Of a stretch of DNA of 64,000 bases, positions 44,201 through 49,811 are shown piece after piece. The position numbers and the translations under genes are program-made. Within the stretch, counting starts at the first letter, position 1. Each line of letters starts with the position of its first letter. The stretch is from contig NZ_JAKVIO010000005.1 of assembly GCF_022601895.1 (NCBI RefSeq), positions 62,001 through 126,000 of the forward strand. The letters are read 5' to 3'. Source of the DNA: Sphingomonas sp. LaA6.9. GTDB taxonomy: Bacteria; Pseudomonadota; Alphaproteobacteria; Sphingomonadales; Sphingomonadaceae. The notes below the pieces were generated by a model. The model was not told where the DNA came from and ran no database searches. It saw only the letters and a list, made by a program, of their open reading frames with translations.

Positions 44201-45397
44201 GTCGCCACCTTCATAGGCGGTCGTGTAGCCGAGGTTGTCGCCGTTGGTGTTGGTGATGATGCCTTGGACAGTGCCATTCGCATTGTTGCGCAAAGTCGAC
44301 GGCCCGTTCACACTGCGGGAGGTTATCGCGGCGTAGGTTTCGGCCTGACCGACTGCCTTGTCGCTTTGAATCAGGCCGTCGTTGATGACCGTCCCGCCGA
44401 GGCCTTCGACCACCACGGCATTTCCGTGCATTGCGATGCGGCCAAAGCTGGTGGCGCTGGTGCGCGCATTGTGGAACGTGCCTTCGCCGGTCACCAACAC
44501 ACCGGTTGCGACCTCGTCGGGGGTCGATCCTGGCCCCCCGACATCGCCTTGCTCGACGATATTGCCGTAATTGGTAACGCGCCCGTCGCGAGCCAACCAG
44601 ACGAGGGTGGCATCCTGGACGTCAAGCGACGTGCTGTCCTTTGCCCGCAGCTCGGACAATGCGTCGATCGTGACCTCTTGATCCGTTGTATAAAGTGCAA
44701 TGCCGCGACGAACATCGATTCGCGCGCCGATCATGTTGAATATGCCGGCGCCTGTTATATCGACGTGAACATCCGCATCATTTCCGTTGATCGAACCGCG
44801 AAGATTCAGCGTCAACCGACCCTGTTCGCCGTAAACGTCGCGCGCGGTGCTGCCTTGCTCGACATAGATCGCCGGCGTAGAGCCGATGGGCGCGTGCGAG
44901 GCGTTCAGGTTTATCGTGCCGTTACCGCCGAGGCGCAGCGTCTGGTCATATGTCGTCCCGTCGGCGACATTCAAGGTCAGCTCGGAATCTGCGCCGTAAG
45001 CTTCATAAACAAGGCCGCCATTGAATCCTGGAACCGAAATATCATCCGCAAGCAGCGTTCGCGTTCGCGTTTCTGACGACGCGAGCCAGAGGGTATCCAC
45101 GCCTCCGGCTACTCCGCCTATCCCTGTCGAGATCGAACCGACGTCGATCTGTCCCGCGGCATTCACGCGGTCGATGTCGACGATCAGCCGGTCGGAGGCC
45201 GCCGTCATTTCGATCGCCGTTGTGGGGTCGCGGTCTTCGCGCGCATGGATAAAGACTGCACTGTTGTCCTGAGCGTGCGCCACCATTGGAAGAGCGATCG
45301 ACAGCGTTGCCGCGCCGGCGAGGAACGCGGTCCGCCGACGCGCCAGGCGACCCTTGCTGATCGAACGGGAAGAACTGCGCGCGGGTACGAATTTCAT
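38249..45397 (-). CDS. Giant autotransporter (type Va) with repeated passenger
   Basis: 2382 residues from the ATG at 45397 (TTTTGAGG nearby; two further in-frame ATGs just upstream). A long basic signal sequence (RLARRRTAFLAGAATLSIAL) ends at AHA. The passenger (~50-2100) is a beta-helix made of Gly/Asp/Asn-rich turns such as GGGNDTLTMNG and VDGGEDANGLDND, with whole modules duplicated (see finding). The C-terminal ~275 residues (from about 2105, GLYGFAQGLTGDSD) form the 12-stranded barrel ending in a terminal Phe (SITAGTSIRF). The passenger is displayed or released at the cell surface, as adhesin-type autotransporters do. The barrel's NQHAFAQLTPEAYGSAM segment before it is the linker seen in these proteins. 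Confidence 0.92.
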   Translation of the reverse strand: MKFVPARSSSRSISKGRLARRRTAFLAGAATLSIALPMVAHAQDNSAVFIHAREDRDPTTAIEMTAASDRLIVDIDRVNAAGQIDVGSISTGIGGVAGGVDTLWLASSETRTRTLLADDISVPGFNGGLVYEAYGADSELTLNVADGTTYDQTLRLGGNGTINLNASHAPIGSTPAIYVEQGSTARDVYGEQGRLTLNLRGSINGNDADVHVDITGAGIFNMIGARIDVRRGIALYTTDQEVTIDALSELRAKDSTSLDVQDATLVWLARDGRVTNYGNIVEQGDVGGPGSTPDEVATGVLVTGEGTFHNARTSATSFGRIAMHGNAVVVEGLGGTVINDGLIQSDKAVGQAETYAAITSRSVNGPSTLRNNANGTVQGIITNTNGDNLGYTTAYEGGDGVDVIVNAGTINGDVTLGGSTIFNTQARQADVFLTAGAGTVTGQIDGGIGEHDAYGRSLSANGTYTASNVLGTAQTIGFERHSIEAFGADVTATFTSNEVLANGLTVLGNGTVVNQADITLGSSIGIAIHDAATALDFINDIGAVVSVGDSKAFHSDGDGIASFTNRGTFTTASFDEAVTIVADDKPEAFVFDNSGTIQSLQGRGLDLEVRGTSTSLGGNLNFTNSGRIIGDESGADVRLGQRGQGNVDNSGLIEGRDYGLAFRGAMLSATNSGVLRGLGAGSFGLGLTAPQTTLTNTGTIESTGAGFDVAGNVSLSAGMAVNLNTGGTATITNGANGVISATQARSVAVAVDGIGSSTFTFTNSGRVIGSGADTTATSLRAGDNTFFAGTVASAIHTDGTRDLIVNEGAGLIQGNVDLGSSNDRFEARGTSRLEGDLRLGDGDDTVFLSGGTITGNVVGGLGDEDTIAVDLSVANQTIDGNRYSGFENIVREVNGSGIVNILGSFDAVMLDIRGVTLRVQQGATVRTTGDRTFNGSDEAERLIVDGTINDAVRMGGGDDRVEMGDSGSIGTDLELDGGNDTLLLGSGSTIGGIVDGGEDANGLDNDIIGFELTQDMNAVPAIVNNAVNFETIQVSGDHRLTLALGQSYDAIALINGADLDLTIANGVTVGRITGDATDQNVTITGDLTGGVSLGGGNDTLTMNGFEGVLSSVLDGGEDANGLDNDTLNLNIIGTTTFGNGASGFETINVDGTAQLIIDGDFAAGQTLNFGAGDNHLVIASGAAFGGTVNGGAGSDRMTVATDAPDSRTLVSAQINGFETLDVEGDGTLALTGGDYSFANGVNVLEGGNLELGANTHLAANVTFTAAFDDRLTLSAGSRITGAVDAGERALDRDVLAFQQAGGQISRLSAFGLSTLTGFEQMAVLGAGEFHIDQNLAAFDEVVLEGGNLVVDAGSTLTADVMGRDVADPTQAASDDTLNVQGTVQGNVALGGGNDTVDNRGRIEGSVDLGAGNDRYIARDGGVVAGTIDGGAGDNTFIFRLGGQDGSIPGNVANFNSIGVYGAGTLEIALAAGQRYENFELLEGANLSITEDLGGSIGTIIGDDSAQEVTIGSTLTGGVDLGGGDDTLYLNLDGTLSGSLLGGENADGSADSDRLNLTLGGDSRIGGMNEFETVRVTAADGVRLTVTGAIGADQSITFEGDTDNELALTAGATLQGFVDGGAGDDLLEIETGAADQRTVITAQIRNFENLVSNGTGTLALTGGSYSFDTLAVNGGDLELGTNSQLGVANGIVFDGADNRFTIRDGAEVSGTIEGGAGNDTLALVQGPQWARLLSLIQATGFERLEASGNGVLRIDRNATFTGGVGLDGGTTRVDAGNTLTADVTGGNNADTLEVFGSIVGNVDLGAGTDRLVINSLTGISGTVNGGADLDTVVFDTDATDAAPVQVAGNLFEGFENLGVSRGVVSLTGTSGWNNINVTGGRLIGQAGSTLNADLVTVALGGTFGSAGIVNADIDVLGTLSPGASPGTMTVNGDVTMRAGSNLLIELTPNAGNDLLDINGTLAIAAGTTMDITGALGNLPGSVLDIVVADAITGRFTTINKSASVFGFVVQNGNRIQIRSEFNNSDAYPTNVQASVSYSNQVLRDSYGVQAYTAALNTLTAADGTINQHAFAQLTPEAYGSAMQLGVENGLQLVDASRALRMTVPKADGLYGFAQGLTGDSDIRGQADTGASRADLQTNGFLGGVGYGMGEGQAHVGAFIGRSDTDQALAALDAATKGKGFIGGVFADAAIGGFGVHAMVSYSDLDAETRRQLAVSSTAAASDYDLKSWVADMSVDYSVALGGIDVTPRAGLSYVRTSRGAVVEHGAGDFALAVGSDRASAWFGDVGVAVSGTAQVGGMGVTPYAELGVRRQLNDGEILVSGTYAGAPGAPIVVHGVERDRTVGRFGVGLGLDVSAKVQFYLGYTGEFENTQRSSITAGTSIRF

Positions 45398-45785
45398 GGT
45401 GAACATCCTCAAAATCTCTGTCGCGTCGGAATCCGCCGCGTGAAGCCAAGGGAAAAGTCACCAAGACGGCGCACCGGATCCCGGTCGCCGGGTCGCATTT
45501 CGGACGGGCGGCAGGGATCGGTCTGCGACCAACGAGCGGAGTTGCGTAGACGAACGAGGCCGGATTCGGGCGAAGCCGATAGGGTCAGGGCGGGCAGACG
45601 TGCCCGTGACGCTTCATACTTCGCATTCGCCGCTCCTCCGTAGGGGGGATCTTCCGGATTCGTCGGCGCAAGAAGGCGCGCGCTCGTCGCGTCAACCGGG
45701 ATCGCTTGTCTCGAAATCATGGCAGCGTGCGGCCGGAGGGCTTGAGGAGCGGTGGACCATCCATGAACGAGACGAGGTTTCCCTG

Positions 45786-46205
45786 GTGTCCGCCCCCGCT
45801 TCCTCACAGACGATCGTCGAGAGCGCGCGCGCACTCAAAAATGCCGCGGTCGCTTCGCTATGGCTGCGAGGTTTGCCGGTACGCGAGGCGGATGGCCGCG
45901 AAGACCCTGGATATGATGCCACGCCCTATGTGACTCTGGTCATGCGCGAAGAATGCGGCTGCGGCCGTTCGCTCGATCATCACGAATTCATCCTGTCGAT
46001 GCATGTGCGCGGGGTCAGCTGCAAACCGAGGGAGATCATGCGACTGACCGAAGAGGCGGAACGCGCCGCGCTCACCGTCGGGACGCATCTCGATCAATGG
46101 CAGATCCTTCAGATTTCGGCGGAGCGGACGCGGATCATGAGACAGGTCGGTGGGGTGTGGACGGGGTGCCTGAGCGTCCGCGCGCTATTGGCCAGAAAGG
46201 ATTGA
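45786..46205 (+). CDS. DUF3168-like phage-tail-completion-type protein
   Basis: 139 residues from the GTG at 45786 (GAGG 8 bases upstream; the frame stays open further upstream). The order TPYVTLVMREE, DHHEFILSMHVRG, REIMRLTEEAERAAL, DQWQILQISAERTRIMRQVG and a C-terminal GCLSVRALL strand reproduces the layout of DUF3168 proteins of phage tails and gene transfer agents. An unusual CGCG patch lies in the middle. It is divergent from the autotransporter and 182 bases upstream of the LytTR gene. Assignment rests on pattern memory. If right, it is a stray phage-derived gene, which fits the island. Confidence 0.4.
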   Translation: MSAPASSQTIVESARALKNAAVASLWLRGLPVREADGREDPGYDATPYVTLVMREECGCGRSLDHHEFILSMHVRGVSCKPREIMRLTEEAERAALTVGTHLDQWQILQISAERTRIMRQVGGVWTGCLSVRALLARKD

Positions 46206-46387
46206 GTCCGGTGTGGTCGGCGGACTGTAGCGAGGCTCTCGGCAATGCTGGCCCTGGCCGATCATGACCGCCTGCCGTGCCGACGCGCACGCCAGCACGT
46301 TCCAGGTTGCGCTGGAAATGCCGCCGACCTACGATTCAGCCGCTGCGGCCAATCGCCACGCTACTCCCCTCGCTGCATAGGCCGCCC

Positions 46388-47143
46388 ATGACACCGCTCC
46401 GCCTTTTCCTCGTCGACGATGAACATTCCGCAATTCGCCGTCTGGAGCGCGCGATCGAGGGCATTGAGGATGTCGCGATCGTAGGTATTGCGAATGATGG
46501 CGAAGAGGCGTTCGAGAAATTGCGCTCCGCCAACGCCGACGTGGTCTTCCTGGATATCGAGATGCCACGGCTGAACGGAGTCGAACTCGCGCGCCGGCTG
46601 CGGCAATGCGCGACGGCGCAGATCATCTTTGTTACGGCGCTCAGCGAATGGGCAGTCGAGGCGTTCACGCTGGAAGCCGCCGACTATGTCCTGAAACCCG
46701 TGCAGAACGATAGGATCGTCGAAGCGATTGCCCGTGCTCGCCGTCGCTTGGCGGAAGCGGGCGTTGCACACGAAAAGAGCGCGCCAGAATTTCCCCCGAG
46801 CATCGCCGAACCCGAGAAGGCCATCTGGATACCCAAGGGTATCAGCAAGGTGCGCGTCTTTATCGACGACATCGTCAGGGTCGAGGCAAGCAAGGATTAC
46901 GCGCTGATCTATACGTCGAACAACACCTTCATCTTGCGTTCGACCATGAAGCAGCTTTCGGAACGCTTCGATCGCACCGACTTGATCCGGGTGCATCGCT
47001 CGGCGTTCCTCAATCTGAAGCTGGTGCTCAAGGCGGAATATGCCGGACGGAGGCTGGCCAGGCTCCATACCGAAGACGGCGCCGTGGTCGAAGTCTCGAC
47101 ACGCTATGCGCGCCATGTCGAGGCGTTGATCGGCGCCCGTTGA
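46388..47143 (+). CDS. LytTR-family response regulator
   Basis: 251 residues from the ATG at 46388 (37 residues of open frame upstream are ignored because they look non-coding). The receiver domain begins LRLFLVDDEHSAIRRLERAI with acidic residues 10-12, phospho-acceptor Asp56 in VFLDIEMPRLNG and YVLKPVQ for the conserved Lys. The LytTR DNA-binding domain follows at ~150-251: IDDIVRVEASKDYALIYTSN, FILRSTMKQLSERF, and LIRVHRSAFLNLKLV, all typical. It is the expected partner of the LytS-like kinase at 35468, probably controlling the autotransporter and the small secreted proteins. Confidence 0.92.
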   Translation: MTPLRLFLVDDEHSAIRRLERAIEGIEDVAIVGIANDGEEAFEKLRSANADVVFLDIEMPRLNGVELARRLRQCATAQIIFVTALSEWAVEAFTLEAADYVLKPVQNDRIVEAIARARRRLAEAGVAHEKSAPEFPPSIAEPEKAIWIPKGISKVRVFIDDIVRVEASKDYALIYTSNNTFILRSTMKQLSERFDRTDLIRVHRSAFLNLKLVLKAEYAGRRLARLHTEDGAVVEVSTRYARHVEALIGAR

Positions 47144-47203
47144 TCGATCGCGCGCCCGTTGCCGCTTCCCAAACGCAATTGTCTCGACACACCCCGACTT
47201 CAG

Positions 47204-47442
47204 TCAGGAAACCCAGACCATAGAGGTCATCGACTTTTTCGCAGCCCATGCCGCGGAGAGCCAGGCAATTGTCGCCGGCGGGCCCAAGGCAGCGTGCGCC
47301 ATTTGCCTTCGAAGCGATAGTTCATCCGCCAGCAGCGCCCGCCCTGAGGCGTCACGAGCAGGTGGAGGCCGTGGCCGTCCGCCAACTTTTGTTGCCTGCC
47401 GCGGGGTTTCGCTTTTGCCACTGCCATGGAAGAAAGCGCCAT
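47204..47442 (-). pseudogene. Tyrosine-recombinase (DUF4102-type integrase) remnant
   Basis: The ATG at 47442 (GGGAG 8 bases upstream) opens a frame reading PRGRQQKLADGHGLHLLVTP then QGGRCWRMNYRFEGKWRTL, the arm-binding N-terminus of DUF4102-type integrases. Near the WRT the homologous frame moves to another phase (ALGPPATIAWLSAAWAAKKS), where it soon meets a stop at 47204. The catalytic domain is missing, so only ~75 residues of a ~400-residue protein remain. Its 5' end faces the tRNA-Leu gene, the usual position for island integrases. Confidence 0.75.
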
Positions 47443-47457
47443 GAAGGTATCTCCCGA

Positions 47458-47471
47458 GGGCACATGTGCCC
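47458..47471. promoter_or_regulatory. Perfect palindrome at the integrase promoter
   Basis: GGGCACATGTGCCC is a perfect 14-base palindrome 16-29 bases upstream of the integrase remnant start, directly beside the arm repeats. It may be an operator or recombination-directionality site of the former element. Confidence 0.35.
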
Positions 47472-47472
47472 G

Positions 47473-47509
47473 ATACCCTCAAATATACCCTCAGATACCC
47501 CAGATACCC
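47473..47509 (+). repeat. Cluster of ATACCC arm-type repeats
   Basis: ATACCC occurs four times at 47473, 47485, 47495 and 47504 (spacings 12, 10, 9). The first reads ATACCCTCAAAT, identical to 34774-34785 near the left island end. Such arrays next to an integrase and a tRNA att site are arm-binding sites of tyrosine recombinases. Confidence 0.6.
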
Positions 47510-47592
47510 AGGCACGGCCCCGGAAACGGGTGGACGTAAGACGCGAAAAAAACCGCTGTTTTCAGAGATTTTTCGACCTGTGTGGATGTCCG

Positions 47593-47622
47593 TGGAGAAC
47601 AAATGGTGCCCAGAAGAGGACT
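47593..47622 (+). repeat. attR-like direct repeat overlapping the tRNA-Leu 3' end
   Basis: TGGAGAACAAATGGTGCCCA followed by GAAGAGGACT spans the last bases of the tRNA gene (CCA and acceptor/T-arm) plus 11 bases outside. It matches 34686-34714 at 27 of 30 positions in the same orientation. Integration at the tRNA 3' end leaves the tRNA intact. Confidence 0.65.
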
Positions 47623-47690
47623 CGAACCTCCACGCCCTTGCGAGCGCCAGCACCTGAAGCTGGTGCGTCTACCAATTCCGCCATCTGGGC
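47604..47690 (-). tRNA. tRNA-Leu (anticodon CAG), CCA encoded
   Basis: On the minus strand the gene runs from GCCCAGA (5' acceptor) to TCTGGGC + ACCA. The 87-base length and the large variable arm fit a class II tRNA. The anticodon arm is CCAGC-TTCAGGT-GCTGG, with anticodon CAG at 47656-47654 reading CUG leucine codons. The T arm contains GGTTCGAGTCC. The 3' end lies in the att-like repeat, making this the insertion site of the island. Confidence 0.95.
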
Positions 47691-47790
47691 ACGGGGTAGG
47701 CGGCGCGGATAGACGGGGTGATCGGCGCTTGTCAACACAGGGATTAGGCGGCATTGCCGCGACAGCAAAATAAACCCGAGGACGTGAGTG

Positions 47791-48729
47791 ATGAACCGGC
47801 TGGTTGTGATGTTCGGCGGCAGCGGATTTCTGGGGCGGTATATCGCGCAGGCGCTGCTCGCGTCGGGCGCGCGTGTACGCTTTGCGGAGCGCGATCCGCG
47901 ACGCGCATGGTTCCTGAAACCGCTCGGCAATCTGGGGCAGACCCAGTTCGTCGCGGCGGACGTCACGCACAGGGAGAGCGTTGCGCGCGCGGTGCAGGGC
48001 GCCGACGCGGTGATCAACCTGGTCGGGATTCTCTCGGGCAAATTCGACAAGGTCCATGTCGAGGGCGCGCGCAACGTTGCCGAGGCAGCGGCGGCCGCTC
48101 GCGTATCCACGCTCGTCCATGTCTCGGCGATCGGCGCCGATGCCCGTGCCGAATCGAATTATGCACGCACCAAGGGCGAGGGCGAGGACGCCGTGCGCAA
48201 GGCATTCCCCTCCGCGACGATCCTGCGTCCGTCGGTCATATTCGGCCGCGAGGATGGCTTCATCAACCGCTTTGCGGGTCTGATCCGCGCGCTGCCCGTT
48301 CTGCCCGTGATTCGCGCGCAGGCGAAATTCCAGCCCGTCTATGTCGGCGATGTCGCGCAGGCCGCGACCGGCGCATTGCTCGATCCCGAGGCGCACGCCG
48401 GCAAGACCTATGAACTCGGCGGTCCACAGGTGATGTCGATGGGCGAGATCAACGCATGGATTGCCAGGGAAACGCACCGCAACCCGCTCGTCGCCGATGT
48501 GCCCGATGCGGCCGCGGGCGCGATGGCACGGCTCGCGGGCTGGCTGCCGGGCGCGCCGATCACCTGGGACCAGTGGCTGATGCTGCAGAAGGACAATGTC
48601 GCCGCCGCCGATGCCGAAGGGCTTGCTGCTTTCGGCATCACGCCGACACCGCTGGCCGCGGTCGCGCCGGGCTGGCTGGTCCAGTATCGCCGCCATGGCC
48701 GCTTTGCCGGGGTCAAGGGCGAGGCCTGA
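47791..48729 (+). CDS. Complex I NDUFA9-like NAD(P)-binding protein
   Basis: 312 residues from the ATG at 47791 (GAGGACG upstream; a GTG directly before it is possible). The extended-SDR motif GGSGFLGRYIAQALLASGA, then INLVGILSGKFDKVHVEGAR and VHVSAIGADARAESNYARTK carry the complex-I-associated NDUFA9 pattern; SNYARTKGEGE supplies YxxxK. RPSVIFGREDGFINRFAGLI and FQPVYVGDVAQAATGAL are further hallmarks. Alphaproteobacterial members stand alone near uppP, as here. It may help build or stabilise complex I; enzyme activity doubtful. First core gene right of the island. Confidence 0.88.
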   Translation: MNRLVVMFGGSGFLGRYIAQALLASGARVRFAERDPRRAWFLKPLGNLGQTQFVAADVTHRESVARAVQGADAVINLVGILSGKFDKVHVEGARNVAEAAAAARVSTLVHVSAIGADARAESNYARTKGEGEDAVRKAFPSATILRPSVIFGREDGFINRFAGLIRALPVLPVIRAQAKFQPVYVGDVAQAATGALLDPEAHAGKTYELGGPQVMSMGEINAWIARETHRNPLVADVPDAAAGAMARLAGWLPGAPITWDQWLMLQKDNVAAADAEGLAAFGITPTPLAAVAPGWLVQYRRHGRFAGVKGEA

Positions 48730-48751
48730 CCGCTTTACACATCCGTTCGGG

Positions 48752-48812
48752 CTGAGCCTGTCGAAGCCCTTCCTTTCTTTCCGCAAAGAAGAAAGCCCTT
48801 CGACAGGCTCAG
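48752..48812. repeat. Sphingomonad-type dispersed inverted repeat / terminator
   Basis: CTGAGCCTGTCGAAG (48752-48766) and its exact reverse complement (48798-48812) are 31 bases apart; the inner flanks (CTTCCTTTCTTT / AAAGAAGAAAG) also pair. This sequence is abundant as an intergenic palindrome in sphingomonads. Located between two co-directional genes, it could end the NDUFA9-like transcript. Confidence 0.75.
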
Positions 48813-48844
48813 GGCGAGCGGCAGAGTGAAAGCGTAGCGCGCGT

Positions 48845-49651
48845 ATGACCTCCTCCGAAGTCCTGACCTATATCCTGCTCGGCATCATCGAGGGGCTGAC
48901 CGAGTTCCTCCCCGTGTCCTCGACGGGGCACCTCATCCTCGCCAGCGCGCTGCTCGGCTTCGAGGGCGAATCCTCGGTCGCGTTCAAGATCGCGATCCAG
49001 CTCGGCGCGATCCTCGCGGTGCTTGTCGCCTATTGGGGGCGCTTCTGGAATATCGGCAAGGGGCTGCTGGCGCTCGACAAGGGCGCGGTCGCGTTCACGC
49101 GCAACATCATCCTCGGCTTCCTGCCCGCGATGGCGATCGGCGTTATCGCCTATGATGCGATCCGCGCCGCGATCCAGACCCCGATCATCGTCGCGGTCAT
49201 GCTCGTGCTCGGTGGCATCGCGATCCTGCTGATCGAGCGCGTGGTGAAGCATGTCCGCTTCGACAGCGTCGAGGCGATGCCGACATGGACCGCGCTCCGC
49301 ATCGGCATGGTCCAGTGCCTCGCGATGGTCCCCGGCGTCAGCCGCTCGGGGGCGACGATCATGGGTGCGCTGATGATGGGGGTGGAACGCAAGACCGCCG
49401 CCGAGTTCAGCTTCTTCCTCGCGGTGCCGACGATGCTCGGCGCGACGGTCTATGCGCTGTGGAAGGATCGCGCGCTGCTCAGCACCGATGATCTCGGCGC
49501 GATCGCGATCGGCTTCACCTGCGCCTTCCTTGTCGCGCTCGCGATCGTGAAAGCCTTTGTCGCGGTGGTCTCGCGCTATGGTTTCGCGCCCTTTGCCTGG
49601 TATCGAATCGGGCTCGGCAGCGTCGCCTTTGTCTGGCTTTTGATGAGATGA
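48845..49651 (+). CDS. uppP: Undecaprenyl-diphosphatase
   Basis: 268 residues, integral membrane (about eight helices). Conserved motifs: IIEGLTEFLPVSSTGHL near the N-terminus with the catalytic Glu, Ser and His, and MVPGVSRSGATIMGALMMG in the middle, both characteristic of BacA/UppP. It removes the terminal phosphate from undecaprenyl diphosphate to recycle the lipid carrier of peptidoglycan synthesis, and its over-expression gives bacitracin resistance. The gene lies between NDUFA9-like and gltD genes with its own ~115-base upstream region carrying the dispersed inverted repeat. Confidence 0.95.
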   Translation: MTSSEVLTYILLGIIEGLTEFLPVSSTGHLILASALLGFEGESSVAFKIAIQLGAILAVLVAYWGRFWNIGKGLLALDKGAVAFTRNIILGFLPAMAIGVIAYDAIRAAIQTPIIVAVMLVLGGIAILLIERVVKHVRFDSVEAMPTWTALRIGMVQCLAMVPGVSRSGATIMGALMMGVERKTAAEFSFFLAVPTMLGATVYALWKDRALLSTDDLGAIAIGFTCAFLVALAIVKAFVAVVSRYGFAPFAWYRIGLGSVAFVWLLMR

Positions 49652-49811
49652 GTCCGTTTCGGCCGTAATATTCTAACACTGATCCACAATATAGCATCGG
49701 ACACCCCCCAAACCGGCAAAACTAGGTAAACATTGCTGTCTTTAATTGCAGAATCCGCGTGACTCCGCGGTTCTTTTGGATATCGGAGGCTTCCGACAAC
49801 GGAGGGTGACG

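Larger units (their letters stand above)
34686..47622. mobile_element. Decayed tRNA-Leu-associated genomic island (about 12.9 kb)
   Basis: Boundaries come from the direct repeats at 34686-34714 and 47593-47622. Supporting signs: an integrase remnant 150 bases from the tRNA, ATACCC-type repeats at both ends (47473-47509 and 34774-34785), and non-core cargo between. The integrase is frameshifted and truncated, so the element can no longer move by itself. The cargo is a histidine kinase, LytTR regulator, autotransporter and small secreted proteins. Extent is inferred; a search of related genomes for an empty site would settle it. Confidence 0.6.

Noticed and set aside
47473-47509. CRISPR-like short repeats
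   Set aside because: Four 6-base units spaced 9-12 bases are too short and too close for a CRISPR array; they fit integrase arm sites. No cas gene occurs.
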